Source: Streptomyces sp. ERV7 | Lineage (GTDB): Bacteria > Actinomycetota > Actinomycetes > Streptomycetales > Streptomycetaceae | Assembly: GCF_001653515.1 (NCBI RefSeq) | Contig: NZ_LYOY01000051.1 | Coordinates: forward strand, 330,001-394,000 | Direction of reading: 5' to 3' | DNA length: 64,000 nt | In this document: piece by piece, positions 36,801 through 44,800 of the stretch | Position numbering within the stretch: position 1 is the first letter of the stretch | Layout of the letters: the number at the start of each line of letters is the position of its first letter | Made by a program: the position numbers and the translations under genes | The notes under the pieces: model-generated | Databases searched by the model: none | What the model saw: only the letters and a program-made list of their open reading frames with translations | What the model was told of the DNA's origin: nothing

Positions 36801-38462
36801 CGCCAGGAACACCCCGAAGAGGCCGCGGTCCGGGATGGTGCCGCCGGACGTCACCGCGAGGCGCTGCGCGCCGGGGCGGCCCGTGACCGTACCCGCCACG
36901 CGGTCCCACACCACGCGCGGGCGCAGCTCCGCGAAGGCGTCCGACGGATAGCGGCCCGCCAGCATGTCCAGGACGGCCGTGAACGCCGACTCCGGCAGCG
37001 CCGCGAACGGCGCCGCCCGACGGACCAGAGCCAGCAGATCGTCCGCCTGCCAGCTGTCCAGGGCCGTCATGGCGACCAGCTGCTGCGCCAGCACGTCCAG
37101 CGGATTGGACGGGATCCGCAGCGACTCGATGGCTCCTGAACGCATCCGCTCGGTGACCACCGCCGACTGGACCAGATCGCCCCGGTACTTCGGGAAGACC
37201 ACGCCCGTGGAGACCGCGCCCACCTGGTGACCCGCGCGGCCCACCCGCTGGAGGCCCGAGGCGACCGAGGGCGGCGACTCGACCTGCACGACCAGGTCCA
37301 CCGCGCCCATGTCGATGCCCAGTTCAAGACTGGACGTGGCGACCACGGCGGGCAGCCGGCCCGCCTTCAGATCCTCCTCGACCAAGGCGCGCTGCTCCTT
37401 GGAGACCGAGCCGTGATGGGCGCGCGCGAGGACCGGCGGCGCGCCCTTGGCCGCCCCCGACTGGGCCATGACCTCGGCCGGGGAATGGGCCTCCGCCAGC
37501 GGCGCGGACGACTCGCCCGCCTCCAGCGCGGCCGCCGCGGCACGCTCGTACGCGATCTCGTTGAGCCGGTTGCACAGCCGCTCCGCGAGCCGGCGGGAGT
37601 TGGCGAAGACGATCGTCGAGCGGTGCGCCTGCACCAGGTCGACGATGCGCTCCTCGACATGCGGCCAGATCGACGGCTTCTCCGCGCCCTCGGCGGCGTC
37701 GGCCGCCGGTGCGCCACCCAGCTCTCCCAGATCCTCCACCGGAACGACCACCGACAGGTCGAACTCCTTGGTGGAGCGCGGCTGGACGATCTCCACCTTG
37801 CGCTGCGGCGACAGGAACCGGGCCACCTCGTCCACCGGACGGACGGTCGCCGAAAGGCCGATCCGGCGGGCCGGCCTGGCCAAGAGCTCGTCCAACCGCT
37901 CCAGGGACAGGGTGAGATGGGCGCCGCGCTTGGTGCCCGCCACCGCGTGCACCTCGTCCAGGATCACCGTCTCCACGCCCGCCAGCGCCTCGCGCGCGGA
38001 GGACGTGAGCATCAGGAACAGCGACTCGGGCGTGGTGATCAGAATGTCCGGCGGCCGGGTCGACATGGCGCGGCGCTCGGCGGGCGGGGTGTCGCCGGAA
38101 CGGATCCCGACCCGCACCTCCGGCTCCGGCAGTCCCAGGCGCACCGACTCCTGGCGGATGCCGGTGAGCGGTGAGCGCAGATTGCGCTCGACGTCGACCG
38201 CCAGCGCCTTCAGCGGCGACACGTACAGCACCCGGCAGCGCTTCTTCGCCTCGGCGGGCGGCGGGGCGGCGGCCAGCCCGTCCAGAGCGGCCAGGAACGC
38301 GGCGAGGGTCTTGCCCGAGCCGGTCGGCGCGACCACCAGGACGTCCGAGCCCTCGGAGATCGCCCGCCAGGCGCCCTCCTGCGCGGCAGTGGGCGCGGTG
38401 AAGGCCCCCGTGAACCAGCCCCTGGTCGCGGGAGAGAAGGAGTCCAGCGCTGTCCTCGCCAT
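33813..38462 (-). CDS. lhr: Lhr-type ATP-dependent DNA/RNA helicase, long form
   Basis: A 1549-residue superfamily 2 helicase. Motif I APTGSGKT ends with K51-T52, motif II is ILDEVHAV (DEVH), motif III is LSATVR, and motif VI is QRVGRAGHQ. A Lhr-specific winged helix and DEAD/H-associated domain follow to about residue 870. The C-terminal 650 residues match the Lhr-CTD, which in E. coli and mycobacterial long Lhr proteins holds further winged helices and a YcaQ/AlkZ-like DNA glycosylase-related module. It is a 3'-5' helicase likely used in DNA repair, which fits its place beside nei. ATGs at 38471 and 38462 are both possible; I used the one where similarity starts. It is divergent from the AraC gene, starts 57 nt apart. 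Confidence 0.92.
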   Translation of the reverse strand: MARTALDSFSPATRGWFTGAFTAPTAAQEGAWRAISEGSDVLVVAPTGSGKTLAAFLAALDGLAAAPPPAEAKKRCRVLYVSPLKALAVDVERNLRSPLTGIRQESVRLGLPEPEVRVGIRSGDTPPAERRAMSTRPPDILITTPESLFLMLTSSAREALAGVETVILDEVHAVAGTKRGAHLTLSLERLDELLARPARRIGLSATVRPVDEVARFLSPQRKVEIVQPRSTKEFDLSVVVPVEDLGELGGAPAADAAEGAEKPSIWPHVEERIVDLVQAHRSTIVFANSRRLAERLCNRLNEIAYERAAAAALEAGESSAPLAEAHSPAEVMAQSGAAKGAPPVLARAHHGSVSKEQRALVEEDLKAGRLPAVVATSSLELGIDMGAVDLVVQVESPPSVASGLQRVGRAGHQVGAVSTGVVFPKYRGDLVQSAVVTERMRSGAIESLRIPSNPLDVLAQQLVAMTALDSWQADDLLALVRRAAPFAALPESAFTAVLDMLAGRYPSDAFAELRPRVVWDRVAGTVTGRPGAQRLAVTSGGTIPDRGLFGVFLAGSDPKKGGGRVGELDEEMVYESRVGDVFTLGTTSWRIEDITRDRVLVSPAPGVPGRLPFWKGDQLGRPLELGRALGAFLREVGSLSPEDARLRLLSAGLDAWAADNVLAYLDEQRRACGHVPDDRTILVERFRDELGDWRVVIHSPFGAQVHAPWALALGARLAERYGMDAQVMHADDGIVLRLPDADLMGLDLLDQDPGHLDSTYDSEQAPVGAADAVFDKGEVEQIVTEQVGGSALFAARFRECAARALLLPRRNPGKRTPLWQQRQRAAQLLQVASEFGSFPIVLEAVRECLQDVFDVPGLTELMGDLEARRVRMVEVTTPEPSPFARSLLFGYVAQFLYEGDSPLAERRAAALSLDSRLLAELLGQAELRELLDADVLTELEQELQWLTEDRRIKDMEGVADLLRVLGPLTDDELVARGAEAQWPQELASARRAIRVRVGGAEHWAAIEDAGRLRDALGTALPVGVPEAFMEPVKDPLGDLLSRYARTHGPFTSATAAARFGLGTAVTEGALQRLAASGRVVQGEFHPAGLGQEWCDATVLRRLRRRSLAALRHELEPVPPAALATFLPQWQHLGSSSLRGIDGLARAVEQLQGAAVPASALEKLVLPSRVSDYGPGLLDELTTTGEVLWAGAGALPGKDGWVSLFLADAAPLLLPPPHPLELTALHESVLTALAPGYGLFFRQIADQVRSTTHPEATDPQLADAVWDLAWSGRLTNDTLAPLRALLGSGRTAGSTAHRAKRTVPRGRYGTLTAAARPASRTGPPTVSGRWSLLPGREPDPTHRAHALARTLLDRHGVVTRGAVAAEGVEGGFSATYRILAAFEDSGQARRGYVVEGLGAAQFAMDGAVDRLRAAATARDRAEARPAPRGVVLAAADPANAYGAALPWPEPPTGAGHKPGRKAGSMVVLVDGELALYMERGGKSLLVWPAEPDDPALLAAVEALAGAALAGRLGTVTVERVNGEAALTAPLARTLESAGFVATPRGLRLRP

Positions 38463-38518
38463 GGTCCCCATCGTGCACCCACCCACTGACAATGGCCCGG
38501 AGCTGCGAGAATACGGAT

Positions 38519-39373
38519 ATGAACGCGGCCGAGGAGTGGGCACGGCACTGGCAGTACCCGGGGCTGCCGGGCCTCGAACTGCTCCACGCCCGCTACGTCA
38601 GCCACTCCTTCTCCCGGCACAGCCACGAGGGCTTCGTCTTCGGCGCGGTACGCGGCGGCATCGAGGACGTGGTCATGCCCGGCGAGACCCTGCAGGCGCG
38701 CCCCGGCACCGTGGTCATGATCAACCCCGAGGTGCCGCACTCCGCCCGCGCCGGAGTCCCCGAGGGCTGGACGTACGCCACGCTCTACCCCTCGTCACAG
38801 CTGATCGCCGACATCGCCGCCGAGGTCACCACCCTGCGCGGTACCGCGGGATTCGCCGAGACCATCGTCGAGGACCCGGACACCTCCCTGCTCATCCACG
38901 AGGTGCACCGGGCGGCCGAACAGGGCAACGCGCTCGCCGCCGACACCGTGTTCCGCGTCGCCGTCGCCCGGCTGCTGCGCCGCCACGGACACTCCCTGCC
39001 CGCGCGCACCACCGGCTCGGCGGGCGCCCGCACGGCCGCTGCCGCACGCGCCCTCCTGGAGCAGCGGCTGGCCGACCCGCCGTCCCTGGAACAACTCGCC
39101 CACGGCCTCGGCACCAGCCCGTTCGCGCTGCTGCGGGCCTTCAAGGGCGCCTACGGGCTCCCTCCGCACACCTGGCTCACCGGCGAGCGCGTCCGCCGGG
39201 CCCGGCGGCTCCTGGAAGCCGGGACCGCGCCCGCTGAGGCCGCCGTCGCCGTCGGCTTCAGCGACCAGCCCCACCTCAACCGCCACTTCACCCGCATCGT
39301 GGGCGTGACGCCCGGCGTTTACCGCAGGGAGCGCGCAAGAACGTACAAGAACGCGGGAACCCCACCCACGTAG
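38519..39373 (+). CDS. AraC family transcriptional regulator
   Basis: A 284-residue regulator. An N-terminal AraC-type cupin (residues about 20-90, with FSRHSHEGFVFGAV and PGTVVMINPEVPHSA) would bind a ligand. The C-terminal double helix-turn-helix (about 170-275) ends with AVAVGFSDQPHLNRHFTRIVGVTPGVYRR, the AraC signature. It lies 10 nt before azlC on the same strand, so it probably controls this amino acid exporter. In Streptomyces and other bacteria AraC-azlCD pairs are common. The ATG at 38519 is in an AT-rich spot. Confidence 0.9.
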   Translation: MNAAEEWARHWQYPGLPGLELLHARYVSHSFSRHSHEGFVFGAVRGGIEDVVMPGETLQARPGTVVMINPEVPHSARAGVPEGWTYATLYPSSQLIADIAAEVTTLRGTAGFAETIVEDPDTSLLIHEVHRAAEQGNALAADTVFRVAVARLLRRHGHSLPARTTGSAGARTAAAARALLEQRLADPPSLEQLAHGLGTSPFALLRAFKGAYGLPPHTWLTGERVRRARRLLEAGTAPAEAAVAVGFSDQPHLNRHFTRIVGVTPGVYRRERARTYKNAGTPPT

Positions 39374-39383
39374 CGTCCCGGAC

Positions 39384-40268
39384 GTGGCAGCAGAACAGTC
39401 AGCACTTTCAGACATACGCCCCGAGGGCGCGGCCCCGGCAAGCTCCCCCATGAGTGGCACCGGGCCGGACCCGGCCCACGCGCGCGAGGCCCGGGCGGAC
39501 TCCGCCGCCGTGGGTGAGCGCAAGCCGGACTCCGCCGTCGTCAGGGACGCCCTCGGTGTCGGCGTCGCCGTCGGGCTCTCCGGCTTCGCCTTCGGCGTCA
39601 CCTCAGCGGGATCGGGACTCACGGTCCTCCAGACGTGCGCGCTCAGCCTGTTCGTCTTCACCGGGGCCTCGCAGTTCGCCCTGGTGGGCGCGCTCGCGGC
39701 GGGCGGCAACCCGTTCACGGCGGCGGCCGGAGCCTTCTTCCTGGGCGTACGCAACGCGTTCTACGGGCTGCGGCTTTCCCAGCTGCTCGCACTCCCGCGC
39801 GCGGTGCGGCCGTTCGCCGCCCAGTGGGTGATCGACGAGACGACCGCCGTCACCCTCCCCCAGCCCACCCGGCGGGCCGCACGGATCGGCTTCACCGTCA
39901 CCGGACTCACGCTCTACGTGCTGTGGAACCTGACGACCCTGGCCGGAGCCGTCGGCGCGGAAGCGATCGGCGACACGGACGCGTGGGGGCTGGACGCGGC
40001 GAGCCCCGCCGTCTTCCTGGCGTTGCTCGCGCCGATGCTCACCAGCGCCACGGAACGGATCACCGCCGGGATCGCGGTACTGCTGCTCCTGGGCGCTCTG
40101 CCGGTGCTGCCCGCCGGGGCCCCGGTCCTGGTGGCCGCGCTCGCCGCACCCCTCGTGCTGCTCCTGAAGGGGCGCGCGGACGCCAAGAAGGGGCGCGAGA
40201 ACACCGCGAAGGACCGGGCCGAGTCGGCACCGGCCGACGGGAACTCCGTGAAGGGAGAAGGGCGTTGA
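39384..40268 (+). CDS. azlC: AzlC family branched-chain amino acid exporter, large subunit
   Basis: A 294-residue membrane protein. After a hydrophilic N-terminal stretch of about 55 residues, possibly overlong, come five or more transmembrane segments with the AzlC hallmarks GLSGFAFGVTS, FTGASQFALVGALAAGGNP and AFFLGVRNAFYGLRLS. With AzlD it exports branched-chain amino acids or analogues. The GTG at 39384 is close to the AraC stop; the ATG at 39450 is a credible alternative. The stop overlaps the TTG start of azlD. The C-terminal 35 residues are charged. Confidence 0.9.
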   Translation: MAAEQSALSDIRPEGAAPASSPMSGTGPDPAHAREARADSAAVGERKPDSAVVRDALGVGVAVGLSGFAFGVTSAGSGLTVLQTCALSLFVFTGASQFALVGALAAGGNPFTAAAGAFFLGVRNAFYGLRLSQLLALPRAVRPFAAQWVIDETTAVTLPQPTRRAARIGFTVTGLTLYVLWNLTTLAGAVGAEAIGDTDAWGLDAASPAVFLALLAPMLTSATERITAGIAVLLLLGALPVLPAGAPVLVAALAAPLVLLLKGRADAKKGRENTAKDRAESAPADGNSVKGEGR

Positions 40269-40573
40269 ACGTCTGGATCGCCATCGCCGCCACCGCCGTC
40301 AGCTGCTACCTGGTCAAGCTCCTCGGCCTCCTGGTCCCCGCCGGGGCGCTGGAGCGGCCCCTGGTGCGACGGCTCGCCGCGCTACTGCCGGTGGCGCTGC
40401 TGGCCGCCCTCACCGCGCAGCAGACCTTCAGCAGCGGCAGCCACCTGACGCTCGACGCCAGAGGCGCGGGCCTCGCGGCGGCAGCCGTCGCCCTGATGCT
40501 GCGCGCCCCCTTCCTGGTGATCGTCGCCGCCGCCGTACTGGTGACGGCCGGGGTGCGGGCACTGGGAGGCTGA
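40265..40573 (+). CDS. azlD: AzlD family branched-chain amino acid exporter, small subunit
   Basis: A 102-residue membrane protein with three to four hydrophobic segments, including LVKLLGLLVPAG near the start and AAVALMLRAPFLVIVAAAVLV near the end, as in AzlD. The start is a TTG that overlaps the azlC stop (TTGA), preceded by GAGAAGG. Coupled translation fits a two-subunit transporter. Confidence 0.88.
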   Translation: MNVWIAIAATAVSCYLVKLLGLLVPAGALERPLVRRLAALLPVALLAALTAQQTFSSGSHLTLDARGAGLAAAAVALMLRAPFLVIVAAAVLVTAGVRALGG

Positions 40574-40579
40574 GCGCTC

Positions 40580-40700
40580 GCCCGTCCGTACGGAGGGCAT
40601 CCGCCCGCCGTCCGGACGGGCGGGCGGCCCACGCCCCGACCTCTCCCCCGTGCGGAGGGAGGGCATCCGCCCGCCGTACGGACGGGCGGATGCTCCACGC
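40580..40700. repeat. Duplicated hairpin between azlD and a convergent gene
   Basis: Two near-identical 32-nt copies (40592-40623 and 40658-40689, one mismatch, period 66). Each contains the inverted arms CCGCCCG and CGGGCGG. They are G+C-rich hairpins between convergent genes and probably act as a bidirectional terminator, although no T-run is present. Confidence 0.65.
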
Positions 40701-40740
40701 CCGGACACCTGGCCTCAGCCGGCTTTCCGGCCGCCCGGCC

Positions 40741-41682
40741 TCAGTCGATCGCGCGGCCGTACGCCCGCAGGGTCCGCAGTGCCTCCACCGTCACGATCGG
40801 CCGCCACTCCAGAGCGGTGCCCGGCGCCCACTCCCGCCAGTGGATGGGCCAGCCACCGTCCTCCCGCTGCTCGGCCGCGAGATGGTCGAGCGAGCGCGCC
40901 ATCTCCTCGTCCGTGAACCAGCGGCGGGCCAACGATTGCGGCACGCGCGCGTAGTCGTGCGGAAAGTGGTGCTCGGCGGCGGCGTATCCGGGGGCGACCG
41001 GAAAGTCCCCGAGCCGGTCCGGATCGAGCACCGCGAGCCGCTGCTCGCGCACCAGCCGCCCGAGCCGGTCCGCCGCAGCCTCGGCACGCGCGCGGTCCGG
41101 CACCCCGTCCAGAAAGGCGACCGCCGCCTCGATCTCGTACGGATGCGACTTCTCCAGCGCGTCGACGGCCGCCCAGCAGAAGTCCGTGGCCCGGAAGAGC
41201 CATGCGTGCCACACCTCGTTGCGGTGCAGCAGCCCCACCACAGGCCCCGTGGCCAGCAGCTCGCTGGGCGGGTCGTCGACGATCTGCACGAACGGTGCCA
41301 CGGGATAGCCGCGCGCCGACGGGTGCAGTGCGGGCAGCGCGCCGTCCGGCGTCGAGACCGCCGTCAGATAGCCGCAGATCCGCTCCGTCCGCCGGCCGCT
41401 CACACGGTCGACGGAGTCCAGCACGCGCAGCGCGTGCCCGGTATGCAGGGGCTGGCTGACGGGGCCGCGCAGATCGGGCTCCAGCGCGTGCCCGTAGCCC
41501 CCGTCGGCGTTCTGGTAGGCGGCGAGTGCGGTCTCCACTTCCTCGGCGCCGCCGCCGAGGAAGTGGTGCGCGAACCGACGCTGCTCCAGCACACGGGCCG
41601 TCAGCCAGACGAAGTGCTCGGCTCGGGCGAGCGGTGTGCGGGGCGTGCGGACAGTCGCGGGTGATGTTCCGGATCCGGCCAT
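40741..41682 (-). CDS. Prenyltransferase/squalene-oxidase-repeat-like protein, unknown function
   Basis: A 313-residue soluble protein. Two segments resemble the repeats of alpha/alpha-toroid terpene cyclase-like proteins: ALAAYQNADGGYGHALEPDL near the N-terminus and HLAAEQREDGGWPIHW near the C-terminus (QN/QR-x-DGG-x-G/P). Cyclase catalytic motifs (DxDD, DDXXD) are not seen, so it is probably a fold relative rather than a cyclase. ATG 41682 was chosen over the upstream in-frame start at 41703. It is convergent with azlD and divergent from the DUF3046 gene. Confidence 0.75.
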   Translation of the reverse strand: MAGSGTSPATVRTPRTPLARAEHFVWLTARVLEQRRFAHHFLGGGAEEVETALAAYQNADGGYGHALEPDLRGPVSQPLHTGHALRVLDSVDRVSGRRTERICGYLTAVSTPDGALPALHPSARGYPVAPFVQIVDDPPSELLATGPVVGLLHRNEVWHAWLFRATDFCWAAVDALEKSHPYEIEAAVAFLDGVPDRARAEAAADRLGRLVREQRLAVLDPDRLGDFPVAPGYAAAEHHFPHDYARVPQSLARRWFTDEEMARSLDHLAAEQREDGGWPIHWREWAPGTALEWRPIVTVEALRTLRAYGRAID

Positions 41683-41761
41683 GGTCCGACCGTAGGGCGC
41701 CAAGCGCCCCGGACAAGCGGGACGGCCGAGGCTGCACTCTCAGGGGCGGGATACTGGGGTC

Positions 41762-41956
41762 ATGCGGTTGACGATTTTCTGGGAGCGGATGGCCGATCAC
41801 TTCGGCGCCGCCTACGCCGACTCCTTCGCGCGCGACCATGTGATGGCCGAGCTCGACGGGCGCACCGTGCACGAGGCGCTCGACGCGGGCTGGGAGACCA
41901 AGGACGTCTGGCGGGCCGTGTGCAACGCCATGGACGTGCCCGCGCACAAGCGGTGA
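41762..41956 (+). CDS. DUF3046 protein
   Basis: A 64-residue protein that matches DUF3046 along its length (MRLTIFWERMADHFG, then YADSFARDHVMAEL, GRTVHEALDAG and VWRAVC). It is an actinobacterial family usually coded next to recA. Function is unknown. The sequence is short, acidic and probably all-helical, and it has one Cys. It begins 80 nt after the start of the divergent gene, so it has its own promoter. Confidence 0.9.
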   Translation: MRLTIFWERMADHFGAAYADSFARDHVMAELDGRTVHEALDAGWETKDVWRAVCNAMDVPAHKR

Positions 41957-41988
41957 CGATCCGGGGCTGAGGGCCCGCTGTCGGCGGC

Positions 41989-43446
41989 ATGGGCGAGACT
42001 TGCTGCGTGGCACCGACTGACGAGAGCGACACCCAGACAGACCGCCGGGCCGACCGCCCGGCCGGGAGCGACCGCAGACCCGAGGACGACGTCCGTTCCG
42101 AGGGCGAGCCGCGTTCCGAGGACGGCGGGCGCCTGCCCCAGGAAGGCCGCCTGTCCGCGACGGGCGGCGTCCACGGGGGCGTGGTCCCGCAAGCGGCCGC
42201 GGGCGACGCCCCGGCCGCGCCCGGAGCCGCGGCTCCCGGCGCCGGGACCGCCGGGCCGCCGCCGCCCGTGCCCGGCACCGGCGGCGCCGTGCGCATGCCC
42301 CGATGGCTGCCGCGCGCCATGGTGCTCGCGCTGGCCCTCTACGCCTGCTTCCAGCTCGGCAGCTGGGCCTTCCACCAGCTCATCGGGCTGCTGATCAACA
42401 TCCTGATCTCGTTCTTCCTCGCCCTCGCGGTGGAGCCGGCCGTCGGGCGGATGTCGGCACGCGGGATGCGCCGCGGCCTCGCCACCTTCATCGTCTTCTT
42501 CGCGGTGCTCATCGCGGCGGCCGGGTTCATCGTGCTGCTCGGCTCGATGCTGGCCGGCCAGATCGTCGACATGGTCGAGCACTTCCCGAAGTACCTCGAC
42601 TCGGTGATCAGCTGGATCAACCAGAACTTCCACACCGACCTCTCCCGGGTCGAGGTCCAGGACAGCCTGCTCCACTCGGACTGGCTCCAGAAGTACGTGC
42701 AGAACAGCGCCAGCGGTGTGCTCGACGTCTCGGCCACCGTCCTGGGCGGCCTCTTCCGGCTGCTGACGATCTTCCTCTTCTCGTTCTACTTCGCGGCCGA
42801 CGGGCCCAGGCTGCGGCGCACGGTCTGCTCCATGCTGCCTCCCGCCCGCCAGGCCGAGGTGCTGCGCGCCTGGGAGATCGCGGTCGACAAGACCGGCGGC
42901 TACCTCTACTCGCGCGGCCTGATGGCGCTCATCTCCGGGGTCGCGCACTACATCCTGCTGCAGATCCTGGGCGTGCCGTACGCCCCGGTGCTCGCGGTGT
43001 GGGTGGGTCTGGTCTCCCAGTTCATCCCCACCATCGGCACATATCTGGCGGGCGCGCTGCCCATGCTGATCGCCTTCACCGTCGATCCCTGGTACGCGGT
43101 GTGGGTGCTCGGGTTCGTGGTGATCTACCAGCAGTTCGAGAACTACGTGCTGCAGCCCAAGCTCACCGCCAAGACCGTCGACATCCACCCGGCGGTCGCC
43201 TTCGGCTCGGTCATCGCCGGCACCGCGCTGATGGGCGCGGTCGGCGCGCTGATCGCGATCCCCGCGGTGGCGACGCTCCAGGCGTTCCTGGGCGCCTACG
43301 TGAAGCGCTACGACGTGACGGACGACCCGCGCGTGCACGGCAGGCGCGAGCGGGCCGGAGACTCCGCCCTGGTGCGCATACGGCGTTCGCTGCGCCGGGA
43401 CCGGGCGGCGGAACCGGCCGCTCCGGCGGGCGGCGACGGCGTCTGA
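41989..43446 (+). CDS. AI-2E family transporter (permease-like membrane protein)
   Basis: A 485-residue membrane protein. The first 100 residues are a hydrophilic Ala/Pro/Gly/Asp-rich tail. About seven or eight transmembrane segments follow, with the family signature regions LGSMLAGQIVDMVEHFPKYL, FLFSFYFAADGPRLR, VLAVWVGLVSQFIPTIGTYL and FVVIYQQFENYVLQPKLTAK. The name comes from E. coli TqsA/YdgG; other members move sodium or lipids, so the cargo is unknown. ATG 41989 and GTG 42007 are both possible starts, neither with a clear ribosome site. Placement between DUF3046 and recA is usual in Streptomyces. Confidence 0.88.
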   Translation: MGETCCVAPTDESDTQTDRRADRPAGSDRRPEDDVRSEGEPRSEDGGRLPQEGRLSATGGVHGGVVPQAAAGDAPAAPGAAAPGAGTAGPPPPVPGTGGAVRMPRWLPRAMVLALALYACFQLGSWAFHQLIGLLINILISFFLALAVEPAVGRMSARGMRRGLATFIVFFAVLIAAAGFIVLLGSMLAGQIVDMVEHFPKYLDSVISWINQNFHTDLSRVEVQDSLLHSDWLQKYVQNSASGVLDVSATVLGGLFRLLTIFLFSFYFAADGPRLRRTVCSMLPPARQAEVLRAWEIAVDKTGGYLYSRGLMALISGVAHYILLQILGVPYAPVLAVWVGLVSQFIPTIGTYLAGALPMLIAFTVDPWYAVWVLGFVVIYQQFENYVLQPKLTAKTVDIHPAVAFGSVIAGTALMGAVGALIAIPAVATLQAFLGAYVKRYDVTDDPRVHGRRERAGDSALVRIRRSLRRDRAAEPAAPAGGDGV

Positions 43447-43498
43447 GGCGGCGGCCGGAGCCACCCGGCCGCACCCCCGCCCGTGCCGCGTGGTGCGC

Positions 43499-43529
43499 TT
43501 GACACCAAAATCGAACATCCATTCAGATG
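43499..43529 (+). promoter_or_regulatory. recA promoter with LexA (SOS) box
   Basis: A perfect -35 element TTGACA (43499-43504) and a -10 region near 43522-43528 enclose GAACATCCATTC (43513-43524), within TCGAAC-N4-ATTCAG. This fits the actinobacterial LexA box (TCGAAC-N4-GTTCGA) with a diverged right half. A repressor bound here would occlude the promoter between -35 and -10, as expected for DNA-damage induction of recA. The leader to the recA start is about 140 nt. Confidence 0.8.
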
Positions 43530-43675
43530 GAAGCGCGGCCCTGTGTTTACTTGGGTTCCGCCGGGTTTCCGGTGGGGTTATCCACAGGCGGGAGGGACTC
43601 CGGGGCCCATTGTCAGTGGCAGGGGTTAGCGTCTTTGACGTGAAGCGATCGACTCAAGCAAACCGGGTGGAACCC

Positions 43676-44797
43676 ATGGCAGGAACCGACCGCGAGAAGG
43701 CGTTGGACGCCGCGCTCGCACAGATTGAACGGCAATTCGGCAAGGGCGCGGTGATGCGCCTGGGCGAGCGGCCGAACGAGCCCATCGAGGTCATCCCCAC
43801 CGGGTCGACCGCGCTCGACGTGGCGCTCGGCGTAGGCGGCCTGCCGCGCGGCCGCGTGGTGGAGGTCTACGGCCCGGAGTCCTCCGGCAAGACGACCCTG
43901 ACCCTGCACGCGGTGGCGAACGCGCAGAAGGCCGGCGGCCAGGTCGCCTTCGTCGACGCCGAGCACGCCCTGGACCCCGAGTACGCGAAGAAGCTCGGCG
44001 TCGACATCGACAACCTGATCCTGTCCCAGCCGGACAACGGCGAGCAGGCCCTTGAGATCGTCGACATGCTGGTCCGCTCGGGCGCGCTCGACCTGATCGT
44101 CATCGACTCCGTCGCGGCCCTGGTGCCGCGCGCGGAGATCGAGGGCGAGATGGGCGACTCGCACGTGGGCCTCCAGGCCCGGCTGATGAGCCAGGCGCTC
44201 CGGAAGATCACCAGCGCGCTGAACCAGTCCAAGACCACCGCGATCTTCATCAACCAGCTCCGCGAGAAGATCGGTGTGATGTTCGGCTCGCCGGAGACCA
44301 CCACCGGTGGCCGCGCCCTGAAGTTCTACGCATCGGTGCGCCTCGACATCCGCCGCATCGAGACCCTCAAGGACGGCACCGACGCGGTCGGCAACCGCAC
44401 CCGCGTCAAGGTCGTCAAGAACAAGGTCGCGCCGCCCTTCAAGCAGGCCGAGTTCGACATCCTCTACGGCCAGGGCATCAGCCGCGAGGGCGGCCTGATC
44501 GACATGGGCGTCGAGCACGGCTTCGTCCGCAAGGCCGGCGCCTGGTACACGTACGAGGGCGACCAGCTCGGCCAGGGCAAGGAGAACGCCCGCAACTTCC
44601 TGAAGGACAACCCCGACCTCGCCAACGAGATCGAGAAGAAGATCAAGGAGAAGCTGGGCGTCGGCGTCCGGCCGGAGGAGCCCAAGGCCGAGCCCGGCCC
44701 GGACGCGGCCGGTGCGACCTCGGAGGCGGAGGCGGCATCTGTGCCCGCCCCGGCCACCAAGGCCAAGACGGCCAAGGCCGCCGCTGCCAAGAGCTAG
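43676..44797 (+). CDS. recA: Recombinase RecA
   Basis: A 373-residue RecA, the strand-exchange ATPase and LexA co-protease. Walker A GPESSGKT is at residues 66-73, Walker B is LIVIDSVAAL, loop L1 is EIEGEMGDSHVG and loop L2 is GVMFGSPETTTGGRALKFY. The C-terminal tail after about residue 330 is extended and rich in Lys, Ala and Glu (AKTAKAAAAKS), typical of Streptomyces RecA. I chose ATG 43676 (MAGTDREKAL). It lies 3 nt from recX, so the two form an operon behind the SOS promoter at 43499. Confidence 0.98.
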   Translation: MAGTDREKALDAALAQIERQFGKGAVMRLGERPNEPIEVIPTGSTALDVALGVGGLPRGRVVEVYGPESSGKTTLTLHAVANAQKAGGQVAFVDAEHALDPEYAKKLGVDIDNLILSQPDNGEQALEIVDMLVRSGALDLIVIDSVAALVPRAEIEGEMGDSHVGLQARLMSQALRKITSALNQSKTTAIFINQLREKIGVMFGSPETTTGGRALKFYASVRLDIRRIETLKDGTDAVGNRTRVKVVKNKVAPPFKQAEFDILYGQGISREGGLIDMGVEHGFVRKAGAWYTYEGDQLGQGKENARNFLKDNPDLANEIEKKIKEKLGVGVRPEEPKAEPGPDAAGATSEAEAASVPAPATKAKTAKAAAAKS

Positions 44798-44800
44798 ACC

